Part shown: piece by piece, positions 58,801-63,023 of the stretch
How the letters are laid out: each line of letters opens with the position of its first letter
Numbering within the stretch: position 1 is the first letter of the stretch
Assembly: GCA_038503035.1 (NCBI GenBank)
Contig: JAVSML010024591.1
Location: 34,060-98,059, forward strand
Direction: 5' to 3'
DNA: 64,000 nt
Source of the DNA: Crocodylus rhombifer
Taxonomy: Eukaryota; Chordata; Crocodylia; Crocodylidae
Position numbers and translations under genes: made by a program
The notes under the pieces: model-generated
What the model saw: only the letters and a program-made list of their open reading frames with translations
The model's database searches: none
Told to the model about the DNA's origin: nothing

Positions 58801-61505
58801 GAGGGTGGGGCTAGGATTTAGAGTGACCTGAACGAACTGGAGGATTAGGCCAAAAGGAATCTTGAGGTTCAACAAGGACAAGTGCAATGTCCTGCACTTA
58901 GGACAAAACAATCCCATGCACTGGTACAGGCTGGAGGCTGACTGGCTTGGCAGCAGCTCTGCAGAAAAGGACCTGGGGGTTACAGTAATAACCTCTATTC
59001 AGCACTAGTGAGGCGACATTTGGAGTACTGTGTTCAGTTTTGGGCACCCCACTACAGAAAGGATGTGGACAAATTGGAGAGATCCAGCAGAGGGCAACAA
59101 AAATTGTGAGGGGGGCTGGGGGACATGATTTATAAGGAAAGATTGAAGGAACTGGGCTTATTTAATCTAGTGAAGCAGAGACAGAGGGGAGCAAGAGGGG
59201 ACTCAACTACCTGAAGGGGGGTTAAAGAGAGGATGGCGCTAGACTGTTCTCAATGGTGGCAAATGACAGAACAGAGAGCAACAGTCTCAAGTTGCAGCAA
59301 GGGAAGTTTAGTTTAGATATTAGGTAGAATTTTCTCACTACGAAGGTAATAAAAGAGTGGAACATGTTGCCCAGAGACATGGTGGAAGCTCCATTCTTGG
59401 AGGTTTTCAAAACCCGGCTAGAAAAAGCTGTGGCTGGGATGATCTTGTTGGGGATGGTCCTGCTTTCAGCAGGGAGTTGGACTAGATGACCTCCTGAGGT
59501 CCCTTCCAACCCTCATTTTTTATGATTCTATGTGAAGGCCCCATTCTTACACTGTACATGTAATACAAAATACCTATTGTGACATTTTTCTGTAAAATTC
59601 AATTCACTGCATGAGAACTCAGATGTCTGTAAGGTTATTAAATGGTGTTGGCATGAAAACTTATTCACCTTCATGTAGTACTTCTGAGCACTTACAGTGA
59701 CATTCATCCTTGGATCTCTAATTACTTTACAGAGGAAAGCTAAGTCTTACAACACTCCCAAGCAGTAGTTAATTACTATTACTCAACTGCAGGGAAATAA
59801 ACCAGAGCCCAGAAAATAGACTGTATTATTGAGGGGATATTAACTCACATAAGCTTCTACAACTTCTTCTCACTTGGTCTCCACTATGCAAACATTGCCC
59901 TCTAATCCATCTGGAATGCACCTGCAAAACTACTTTAACTTTCCTTCCACACTGAGTAATCTCAGTCCTATCATGGCCTACTCTTTAATATTTCACTGAC
60001 TTCAGACTTCTCGTTTTCACTTTCAAATACCAACACAAACTAATGTCACATTACTTCTCTGCTTTCATCAGCTTTTGCCTTCTGCTCATACTTTTTAGCT
60101 AATGTGTTCTCAGGGATATGAAGATACAAATAATTTACCACAGGATGAGAAGTGGATCAGCTGTCCCAGGTAAGTACCCATACTCTTATGCTATCATACA
60201 TAAAAGCCAAACTACGGTAACTTCTCTCCATTTCATTGACAACTAAGGTACTGAGATTTAACTTCTGTTTACTACAGGGAGAGAAACTGTGCATGGGCAG
60301 TTGCCATACAACAGCTAAGATGTGATCAAGTTCCACCCTCTTTTACCACATGCTAAATTATTTGTATGTCCATAACCTTAACTATATATTTATAGCTCCT
60401 GGAAATATAACTTCCTCTATGCAGTAGCCCTTCTAAGTAGGACTTTTTTTCCTAACCCAGTACACCACATCTTTCATTTTTACACTTCTTCCATGGGGCC
60501 AAAGCAAACTCCTTTTTTCCTACTTCCATATGTGCATTTATATGTTTATGTGCTTATACTTAAATATATACCATCTCTCACTCACTACCAGAGAAGTCTG
60601 CTCAATAGACTGTCATGTGAGGCCATGATCTTCATTTCATTTTGGACTTTTGAGTCTCAAATATGCAAGCCGTTTTCACTTAGGTCTGAGTAGGTCACCT
60701 GACTACCTCTGGAAAAGGTGGAACAGAAAAATTAAGTCTCTGGCCTTTTGTGGATTTGTTTTAGCATCTGCTCAGCATTTCATTCATACTGATGAAAATA
60801 AAGAGCAAAGGAAGGCAGAAATAAATTGTCATAGCAAAAGAAAACAGGCCAGCATTTACACGTGCATTTAGGCTAGTTATTTTCACCACCCCTGTAATGT
60901 AATCCTATGGTGGTGAAACTTAGATTGCTGCAGTCTAATAAGTGTTGCATGTGTATACTGTGACACTTTACATGGCAGCAAATTACTCTACTGTGCAGTT
61001 AAGTGCATGTGTAGATGCACTCTAGGAGTGGGAAAATGTATATCTTTTTGAAGGCTTAGCACCTCAGATTTTGATATCCTTAGTGCAGAGCCTCTGTATT
61101 CTATTTTGTGAATTACTGTAATAATTTATGACCCTCACTACATAAATAAAAGAAATGACATCAGTGGTGAAGCCAGTATCTGTAAATAAAAGATTTATAT
61201 AATATAAGGATATCTTATTTTCATATTTATTAAAGGAATTATCAGGACCATTTTTGCTGTTGTCCTGTTCCCAAATTCTTCCAGTAATTTGGATTTAAAA
61301 TCTCTCACCTGTTGTGGACCTCCAGCATTCTTTTCAGAAGTTGACAATATAGTTTCATCTTCTATTACAGTCTGGCCTTCTTGTACATATCCCGGCTTGG
61401 AAGTAGGCTTGTTGCCCTTCTGACTTGGAATAGTACCTTTTCTTTTTTGTACCCCTGCTTCTGGGTCCTTCTTCACACTGCCTTGGCCAAATTGACCCTT
61501 GCTTG
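13702..61505 (-). CDS. ADGB: Androglobin-like gene, C-terminal eight exons (3' part only)
   Basis: Eight minus-strand exons (61309-61505, 54685-54796, 31646-31794, 25017-25172, 22830-22938, 18817-18925, 15668-15851, 13702-13893) total 1208 nt. They join without a frameshift into ~401 residues and a stop. Every junction has AG acceptor and GT donor and compatible phase; three split codons give Val, Asp and Arg. The product is rich in Lys and Glu, disordered in its middle and helical or coiled-coil near the end. I recognise the tract around WTLRLVSEQ and [18 protein letters not shown] as the C-terminal region of androglobin. Known of the family: an N-terminal calpain-like domain, a permuted globin domain with an IQ motif, and a long C-terminal region of unknown function; expression in testis and motile-ciliated cells. 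None of the catalytic or haem-binding parts is in this window. Another ciliary coiled-coil protein is the main alternative. A further exon could be missed in the 22.9-kb intron, which contains an assembly gap. Confidence 0.68.
14390..14470 (+). repeat. Possible MIR/CORE-type SINE fragment
   Basis: The string AAGCACTGGACTAGTTGGGC, then CCTGGTCCAATCCTATTTCT and GTCACTGATATGCTCTATGA, follows the order of the MIR-like core (ACTGGACT..GGGTTC..CTGCCACTNA..CTGTGTGA). Short and diverged; assignment is by eye. Confidence 0.4.
15668..15851 (-). CDS. ADGB: ADGB-like coding exon, coiled-coil segment
   Basis: A 184-nt exon with one base completing Arg and then 61 codons, ending in phase 0. The acceptor is CCTACAG and the donor a perfect GTAAGT. 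The peptide opens [17 protein letters not shown]; the remainder ([18 protein letters not shown] and [18 protein letters not shown]) is a long Glu/Gln/Arg/Leu helix with coiled-coil character. The internal ATG sits three codons into the exon and is not a start. This exon could splice to the terminal exon at 13893 or, by phase, to the candidate at 7135. Confidence 0.75.
16878..17444. mobile_element. hAT-like element, TAGGGCTGTG family, copy 1
   Basis: A perfect 8-bp target duplication ATAACTAC (16870-16877 and 17445-17452) flanks an element starting TAGGGCTGTGCGAAGC; the inverse of the right end is TAAGCCTGTAGAAAG. Sub-terminal sequence repeats GATTCG/AAATC motifs in both orientations, and the GC-rich middle is non-coding. 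It lies in the intron between exons 15851 and 18817. The 8-bp duplication marks hAT-type transposition. Confidence 0.75.
17504..18410. repeat. Probable hAT-like repeat, ends not defined
   Basis: Begins GGCTAGGTACAGACATTTGG, which resembles the GGCTAGGGACAGAC ends of the 2.3-kb family and the inverted end at 49455. Sub-terminal AACTTAGTTCACTCAG and AGATCAATCTAAAAATG blocks recur inverted. The G/C-rich centre, with a C-run near 18210, gives chance open frames. A right end with a duplication was not found. Confidence 0.4.
18817..18925 (-). CDS. ADGB: ADGB-like coding exon
   Basis: A 109-nt exon: AT completes Asp, then 35 codons, then AG. The acceptor is CTATTTTAG. The donor, GTAAAT, follows TTTCAG and is slightly weak. 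The peptide runs [17 protein letters not shown] and then [15 protein letters not shown], a Pro/Ala-rich linker ending in a short aromatic motif. The final AG plus A from the next exon gives Arg. Confidence 0.72.
19741..20005 (-). mobile_element. CR1 LINE 3' end fragment
   Basis: The plus strand is the reverse complement of the CR1 tail: AATCATAGAAAAATAGGTCT, GGAAGAGATCGCAAGAAGTC, GAATCATCCTTGCCTAAACC, then CTGTTCCAGTGCTTACC and AAGTTCTTCTTAATACTAAT. It covers the last ~260 bp of the element and has no open frame. Confidence 0.75.
20174..20982. mobile_element. hAT-like element, TAGGGCTGTG family, copy 2, with nested inverted repeats
   Basis: Left end TAGGGCTGTGTGAAGC, inverse of the right end TAGGGGTGAACAAAAC, flanked by ATGTTTAT and GTGTTTAT (7 of 8). 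A ~40-bp inverted pair lies inside (about 20337-20380 and 20777-20818, built around CATATCTCAAGGTACCA). Two short palindromes, GGACTTCTGGTCC-like and GGAAGTACTTCC, sit further in. Open frames of 100-170 residues on both strands mirror each other because of the inverted repeats and are not genes. Confidence 0.7.
20983..22829. other. Intron sequence without a named element
   Basis: Part of the intron between exons 18925 and 22830. AT-rich with no recognisable gene or complete repeat. The polypyrimidine tract of nearby splicing lies outside this stretch. Confidence 0.35.
22830..22938 (-). CDS. ADGB: ADGB-like coding exon
   Basis: A 109-nt exon with 36 codons plus one base (G). The acceptor follows a TTTTTCCTCTAG tract and the donor is GTACAG. 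The peptide begins [17 protein letters not shown], which continues the helix of the previous exon, and ends in an acidic Pro/Gly stretch (SIVPGPGEE). The leftover G joins AT at 18925 to give Asp. Confidence 0.72.
25017..25172 (-). CDS. ADGB: ADGB-like coding exon with the most recognisable family segment
   Basis: A 156-nt exon of exactly 52 codons, phase 0 at both ends. The acceptor is CTTTAG and the donor GTACTT. The peptide starts [17 protein letters not shown], continues [18 protein letters not shown] and ends [16 protein letters not shown]. The [11 protein letters not shown] strand-like part followed by the charged [16 protein letters not shown] helix is the basis for the androglobin call, from memory of that family. 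Removing or keeping this exon would not change the reading frame. Confidence 0.74.
25846..27177 (-). pseudogene. CR1 ORF2 reverse transcriptase domain, 5' truncated by an in-frame stop
   Basis: About 443 codons remain open. Counting from the GTG at 27165, visible motifs are [17 protein letters not shown] near the start, FLDFRKAFD at residues 85-93, [10 protein letters not shown] at 143-152, the catalytic FADD at 173-176, and the C-terminal [11 protein letters not shown] and [11 protein letters not shown] blocks. This is the usual order for a non-LTR reverse transcriptase that copies element RNA at the target site. A TAG at 27178-27180 precedes the frame where CR1 usually has Trp, so no proper start remains. 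The GTG is not a biological start. Confidence 0.85.
27815..28297 (-). pseudogene. CR1 ORF2 endonuclease fragment
   Basis: A 160-codon frame with apurinic-endonuclease-type motifs: [10 protein letters not shown] at the start, [15 protein letters not shown] (catalytic D and N) around residues 32-46, and SDHCLLEF near residue 107. These belong to the endonuclease that nicks target DNA for LINE insertion. It is separated from the reverse transcriptase frame by about 640 bp with multiple stops. The N-terminal half is in a different frame (28316 onward, with [11 protein letters not shown]). Confidence 0.8.
28721..30965. mobile_element. hAT-like 2.3-kb non-autonomous element, copy 1
   Basis: Ends TAGGGACAGAAGTTAC and, inverted, CTAGGGACAGACTTTC. 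The flanks CCATGGAC and CCATGGAG agree at 7 of 8 positions. The first ~200 and last ~130 bp match 50778-53108 (AAACTGGTTTAAAC, TTTCAAAATGGCC, GGTTAGACTAACCTG). The interior is GC-rich with a large foldback: about 29645-29725 recurs inverted at 29870-29945 (AAGGTGAAGGGTGCAGGGAG and its inverse). Several overlapping open frames arise from this, none with a transposase signature. Confidence 0.72.
31646..31794 (-). CDS. ADGB: ADGB-like coding exon, lysine-rich linker
   Basis: A 149-nt exon: two bases of a split codon and 49 codons. The acceptor is CTGTTCTTGCAG and the donor GTAAC. The peptide opens [15 protein letters not shown] and then runs into [18 protein letters not shown] and [15 protein letters not shown]. 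This is a strongly charged, Lys/Thr/Ser-rich segment with no hydrophobic core, so very probably disordered. It ends in phase 0, as the next exon (25172) requires. The composition could fit many linkers, so its assignment rests on splice phase and position rather than similarity. Confidence 0.66.
32377..32410. repeat. GAAAAA simple repeat
   Basis: A run of GAAAAA hexamers with one GAAAAG variant near the right edge. It produces a spurious Phe/Leu-rich frame on the minus strand. Confidence 0.85.
32425..32540. repeat. Interspersed repeat with TTTTATTAGACCAACTGA motif
   Basis: The stretch GGGTAGATGTGATATATTTT, ATTAGACCAACTGAGTAGTT, then TTGCAAGCTTGTGGGCACAA looks like an interspersed repeat I have seen in reptile and bird DNA but cannot name. 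A weakly similar piece (CCTGAAGATGG..AGTAAAACCA) sits at 57009-57050. No coding potential. Confidence 0.4.
32885..33908. mobile_element. hAT-like element, TAGGGCTGTG family, copy 3
   Basis: A perfect 8-bp target duplication GTCCTTAC (32877-32884 and 33909-33916). Left end TAGAGCTGTGAGAAATTC, inverse of the right end AAGGGCTGTGCAAAACACC. Sub-terminal GTTTCAAT/GAAACA motifs recur in both orientations. The middle (33050-33600) holds direct and inverted copies of a CAGATCTGGGGGC/GATGACAGGAGG module. The 60-112-residue frames there are repeat by-products. Confidence 0.78.
35045..35290. mobile_element. Miniature element with TCTACACGT/TCTACACATG ends
   Basis: Left end GGGTGCATCTACACGTACAC; the inverse of the right end is GGGTATGTCTACACATGCAT. 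The interior repeats CTGTGCAGTAAAT in both orientations. AGT flanks both sides (possible 3-bp duplication). Same end type as the elements at 3499, 4815, 47647 and 60851. Confidence 0.6.
35974..37854. mobile_element. hAT-like element (CAGTGTTCCCTCTAAG ends) containing a CR1 insertion
   Basis: Left end CAGTGTTCCCTCTAAGCTG and right end inverse CAGTGTTCCCTCTAAGGAG. The flanks GCTGCATG (35966-35973) and GCTACATG (37855-37862) agree at 7 of 8, an hAT signature. Inside, about 36083-36200 recurs inverted at about 36730-36870, built on ACTTACCGAAGGTAAGC-like and CAGTGGCTCCT blocks, forming a foldback. A GAGGCACATGGCATCAAGGC module is also directly repeated ~148 bp apart (36270 and 36418). A CR1 tail (about 37055-37792) sits near the right end. 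Confidence 0.74.
37055..37792 (+). mobile_element. CR1 LINE 3' fragment nested in the hAT element
   Basis: Frames encode the C-terminal part of CR1 ORF2: [53 protein letters not shown], then [14 protein letters not shown]. The 3' tail CGATGATCTCCCGAGGTCCC and AATGTCTATGAAATCTATGA follows. Three frames are needed, so frameshifts are present. The 5' boundary is uncertain. Confidence 0.85.
37863..41340. other. Intron stretch with few recognisable elements
   Basis: AT-rich intron sequence. At 38105-38145 TGGAAACATTTCAAAAG and TGAAATGTTTCCAAGTG form a near-palindrome. Around 39405-39475 lies a tRNA-like block (GGTAGCTC..GGATTCAAATCC). No gene is seen. Confidence 0.35.
41362..41668. mobile_element. 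hAT-like element (GTTCTCAACCTTTTT ends)
   Basis: The left end TTGTTCTCAACCTTTTTAGA and the inverse of the right end AGTAGTGATTCTCAACTAGC match the CAGTGGTTCTCAACC type of hAT ends. The interior shares AACAACAGGGCAATTCTTCT and GAATTCCTATTTGAAA blocks with 46580-46835, a second copy of the same family. Confidence 0.6.
42390..42455 (+). mobile_element. Short CR1 LINE fragment
   Basis: TTGACAATCTTTATTAATGA followed by TTTGGAGAAAAGG resembles the [11 protein letters not shown] part of CR1 ORF2. Very short and isolated; it may be the remains of a larger insertion. Confidence 0.35.
42928..43327. other. Assembly gap, 400 N
   Basis: Exactly 400 undetermined bases. Left flank (42580-42927) is G/C-rich repeat-like sequence; right flank reads CTCCTTTACAAAATCCTGGA. 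Apparent open frames across it are artefacts. The gap lies inside the intron between exons 54685 and 31794, so a missed small exon is possible. Confidence 0.97.
43328..45470. other. Intron stretch without an assigned element
   Basis: From 44480 to 44960 the sequence is C/T-rich with repeated CTGACC, CTCTGGAT and CCTGG motifs, looking like an unassigned old repeat. The rest is ordinary AT-rich intron. No gene or named family is seen. Confidence 0.3.
45492..45585 (+). repeat. 94-bp open-frame unit, copy 1, between 23-bp direct repeats
   Basis: Nearly identical to 50451-50544 (two differences in 94 by my reading). It is open in the plus frame ([17 protein letters not shown], then [13 protein letters not shown]). 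It sits between two copies of TAACACCACAAGGAGAAG-type sequence (45472-45494 and 45583-45605, one mismatch), which looks like either an insertion with a target duplication or a tandem duplication. The family is unknown to me. Confidence 0.6.
45700..45990 (+). mobile_element. CR1 LINE 3' end fragment
   Basis: A broken frame gives [20 protein letters not shown] and [20 protein letters not shown], the CR1 ORF2 C-terminus. It is followed by TCAGGCTAGATGATGTGTTC and a TACTATGAAACTAT tail. Upstream (45606-45700) looks unrelated. Confidence 0.85.
46580..46835. mobile_element. hAT-like element related to 41362, left end decayed
   Basis: Shares GAGCAATTCTTCTGTTGAGA, AATGTTTTTGACACTATGGA and TTCCTATTTGAAA with the element at 41362. 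The right end TGGTTGAGAATTACCGC matches its inverted end. The left part begins amid AACAAAACAAAAC and lacks a clear terminus. Confidence 0.52.
47647..48122. mobile_element. Non-autonomous DNA element, about 0.5-kb family, copy 2
   Basis: Starts GGGCACGTCTACACATGCAA; the inverse of the right end is GGGCCCATCTACATAAGACA. Shared blocks with 4815 and 53541 include GAGTTGGGGTGGAGCAGC, GGGGCTAGCTGGCAGGCAGC, a CCTACAGC/ACTATCC block and AACTAGTCAACTCTGCAGTA. Non-coding. Confidence 0.65.
48500..49465. repeat. GC-rich probable hAT-like repeat, only right end clear
   Basis: The right end TTTTTGAACGTCTGTACCTA (to 49461) is close to the inverted GCTTTTTGAATGTCTGTCCCTA end of the 2.3-kb family and to the start at 17504. 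The interior is G/C-rich and carries chance frames up to 139 residues. The left end was not found. Confidence 0.4.
50451..50544 (+). repeat. 94-bp open-frame unit, copy 2, with splice-like borders
   Basis: Matches 45492-45585. Here the unit follows a TTTTTTAG tract and stays open to GGAAG/GTAGCA at 50589/50590, so 50456-50589 could be read as a plus-strand exon (134 nt). The peptide runs [45 protein letters not shown] do not recognise the protein. It is antisense to the ADGB-like gene. Confidence 0.5.
50778..53108. mobile_element. hAT-like 2.3-kb non-autonomous element, copy 2
   Basis: Flanked by a perfect 8-bp duplication CCATATAG (50770-50777 and 53109-53116). Ends GGTAGGGACAGACATTAC and, inverted, CTAGGGACAGACATTC. 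Terminal regions match 28721-30965. The GC-rich interior repeats modules such as GGGGCAGGGAGAGGGGTTAT in direct and inverted orientation, giving many overlapping frames up to 213 residues with no recognisable domain. Length and end structure imply mobilisation by a transposase elsewhere. Confidence 0.76.
53541..54052. mobile_element. Non-autonomous DNA element, about 0.5-kb family, copy 3
   Basis: Starts GGCATGTCCACATGTTCAAT and ends with AATTAGTCTACTGCACAGTA, then TGTAGATGCACC. Shares AGAGGGGCTGGCTGGGGCAT, GGGGCTAGCTGGCAGACAGC and TACTATCCTGCTGTGGAGTA blocks with the copies at 4815 and 47647. Confidence 0.63.
54053..54684. other. Intron sequence just downstream of the exon at 54685
   Basis: AT-rich with no recognised element. 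The minus-strand open frame continues from the exon through the donor to about 54611 but is interrupted by the GTATGT donor. Confidence 0.4.
54685..54796 (-). CDS. ADGB: ADGB-like coding exon
   Basis: A 112-nt exon with 37 codons plus one base (G). The acceptor is TTTCACAG and the donor GTATGT. The peptide begins [20 protein letters not shown] and ends EVEKNEIK; the [19 protein letters not shown] part is a likely amphipathic helix. The single leftover G pairs with the TA that opens the exon at 31646 to make Val. Phases therefore allow a direct splice across the 22.9-kb intron, although an extra symmetrical exon in between cannot be excluded. Confidence 0.7.
55375..55412 (+). mobile_element. 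Tiny CR1 LINE fragment
   Basis: CTACTAATTTGCAGATGATA followed by CCAAG resembles the reverse-transcriptase FADDTK site region of CR1. Too short for certainty. Confidence 0.3.
55490..55790. repeat. Possible tRNA-like/SINE-derived repeat
   Basis: Contains AGTTCTGTGGTTAAGGCAAT (A-box-like) and, ~35 bp on, GTGGGCTTGCATCTCC (B-box-like). It also has GAGCACTCTAATACTAGGCA, which recurs as GAGTGCTCTAACCACTAGGA at 5560. This suggests a shared old SINE family; not identified. Confidence 0.33.
55962..56110 (+). repeat. Foldback-like interspersed repeat, copy 2
   Basis: Matches 481-630. CCCCAGGGACAAGAAGCAGT is followed by ACAAGGTGTG and the inverted arm TGCCTCTTGTCCCCAGGG, making a strong hairpin of ~20-bp arms. 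Non-coding. Confidence 0.5.
57057..57085. repeat. A18/T11 homopolymer palindrome
   Basis: Eighteen A followed directly by eleven T, a perfect A/T foldback at the edge of an interspersed repeat (GTAAAACCAGTTGTGTTGGT upstream). Likely the junction of two repeat tails or a slippage product. Confidence 0.85.
57840..59532 (+). mobile_element. CR1 LINE, ORF2 3' half and tail, degraded
   Basis: Starts inside the linker before the reverse transcriptase ([33 protein letters not shown]) and continues through [33 protein letters not shown] and SADDTK, where Phe of FADD is Ser. After a deletion near 58990 it gives [19 protein letters not shown]. It ends CTCCTGAGGTCCCTTCCAAC and TATGATTCTATG. Several frameshifts make it inactive. 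It lies antisense to the ADGB-like gene in the intron between exons 61309 and 54796. Confidence 0.9.
58471..58821 (+). pseudogene. CR1 reverse transcriptase core fragment
   Basis: A 116-codon open piece with the motifs [30 protein letters not shown] and [19 protein letters not shown], and a changed catalytic box SADDTK. The neighbouring reverse-transcriptase parts are in other frames. Confidence 0.8.
59533..60850. other. Intron stretch without an assigned element
   Basis: AT-rich with pyrimidine-rich patches (60460-60550). I see no gene, repeat end or exon-like frame with splice sites. Confidence 0.35.
60851..61022. mobile_element. Miniature element with ACACGTGCA/TCTACACATGCA ends
   Basis: Left end AGCATTTACACGTGCATTTA; the inverse of the right end is AGTGCATCTACACATGCACT. 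Central TTTCACCACC and GGTGGTGAAA form a 10-bp palindrome around 60880-60920. CTGTGCAGTTAA near the right end links it to the 35045 family. Confidence 0.55.
61309..61505 (-). CDS. ADGB: ADGB-like coding exon (most 5' exon in window)
   Basis: A 197-nt exon: two bases finish a codon from an exon outside the window, followed by 65 codons. The acceptor is a CAG preceded by a pyrimidine tract (plus-strand 61506-61508) and the donor is GTGAGA (61303-61308). The peptide starts [17 protein letters not shown] and ends NAGGPQQ. It is polar, rich in Lys, Gly and Gln, and probably a disordered linker. It ends on a codon boundary, matching the phase-0 start of the exon at 54685. The open frame continues past the donor into the intron, so the donor rather than a stop defines this end. 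Confidence 0.7.
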
Positions 61506-61751
61506 CTGGTAGGGAGATAAAAATGTCAACCTTCAGTTTCCATGAATTCTACAAACTAGTAGCTTGAGCTAAAGAGAGAGAAGCATACATAACAATGAGT
61601 TGCTATCGTCAGTTTTCTTCCTGTGCGTTTTGCTTACAAGGTTCCAACTAACAGTCTCACTTCAATAAAAATTATGCCAAATTATTTTCTTTTTGCACAA
61701 TGATCAGAAATATCTTTAAAAACTAGGCAAGAATGAAAAGAATATAGTGCT

Positions 61752-61775
61752 TGTATATATATGTGTGTGTGTGTG
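61752..61775. repeat. TA/TG microsatellite
   Basis: A short TATATATA run followed by TGTGTGTGTGTG; likely polymorphic. Confidence 0.85.
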
Positions 61776-61914
61776 CATCTGCACACATATGGATGTGAAA
61801 AGGAAAGAGTAGAAACAGTTAGAAAACTCCTCTTTGGATATTTTTACCATTCTACACTTCTTTTCTTCAAGAATTACAGTCTCAATATTAAACGAGTATA
61901 TATTCTCTATCAAG

Positions 61915-62290
61915 TCAAGTCAGTCCCAAGGCTGCTTGACCATTGGGGCACCTTAGATTCTGTAACAACCCTCCTCCATCCTGCATGAGGTTAGTGGAGT
62001 TGCTTTGCATCACTGGGGATTCTTCAGGCAGAGTGACCTGGTAGCACCTATATCCTCTCCGGTGGTATGGATGGCCACTGGCTTGCAGGGAACTCATCCC
62101 GCCTTTGACAGGTCTTACTTTTAGTCCTGTTGCATGTTCACACACACTCCTCACCCAGGCTAGCCCATGTGGAGGTGCCAGTTTAGTTGTCAACAACCTG
62201 GCCATGGAATACACTGTACTGGTTTACATGGTACCAGATAGCAGACCAAGAGGCCTGGGATGACTGCCATATTCTCTATACTCTGTAATA
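61915..62290. repeat. Unassigned repeat-like segment with a 99-residue minus frame
   Basis: GC content is higher than the surrounding intron. The minus strand is open for 99 codons (MYSMARLLTTKLAPPHGL at the start, HPYHRRGYRCYQVTLPEE later) but no splice borders fit the host gene. It looks like a fragment of an old mobile element; I cannot name the family. Confidence 0.3.
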
Positions 62291-62724
62291 AAGTTTACAT
62301 TATATGCTGGCTGAGCATTACCCTATAGCCAAGTATCCAGGTTGTAGCTGTATTTTTCAGCAGTTTCCCTTCCTTTCCTCCCACTTCCCTATACTTTGTA
62401 TTTAAACAAATTTATTCCTTTCTATTGAATAGCTCTGCTCTCTGCAATTCCATTTGTAGTATCTGATGATGTAGGCTATAGCCTATGCATCTCTGAAGAG
62501 TTAATTTATAAGGTATAACTGTACCCTGGCTTCTGCCTAGCAATTAATTAATCACCCTATAATGTCCCATATACATTTGCTTAGGAAACAGCACCCAGAG
62601 CTTCTGATTAAACTGTTGCCTCATTAATGTCTAATTAATATTGTTTTCAAGGGACATAGTATAATTTTGTTAAACACCAGATTTTAGCACGTAAGAATTC
62701 TAAGATTTTTTTCTTGGACATGTT

Positions 62725-63023
62725 GAGCACCTGTACACGTGATGGACTTCTGCAACAAGGTATGCTAATTAGCACACATTGGAGCAGACTCGATTAATTG
62801 AGTCTGCTGTGACTCTGCTGGACTGTGCTAATTAGTGCTAATTCAGTGTCCTCACATTTCAAAATGGTGGCAGGAGAACTTTAACTAAAACTCGTTGAAT
62901 GAGATTTAGTTAAAACACACGCACTGCCATTTTGAAATGTGGGACAATGAATACACATGACACTGCTCTAATTAAAGTGCCCTCTAATTAAACTGTCCAC
63001 CCTGGAACACGTGTATTGATGCC
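62725..63023. mobile_element. Palindrome-rich miniature inverted-repeat element
   Basis: Left end GAGCACCTGTACACGTGATG; the inverse of the right end is GGGCATCAATACACGTGTTC. Inside are the perfect palindrome GACTCGATTAATTGAGTC (about 62788-62805) and a stem of ~20-bp arms, CACATTTCAAAATGG (62852 on) with its inverse CCATTTTGAAATGTG (to 62942). The loop itself has inverted TTTAACTAAAACTC/GATTTAGTTAAAA arms. The same GATTAATTGAGTCTGC motif occurs at 5935. Non-coding. Confidence 0.65.
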
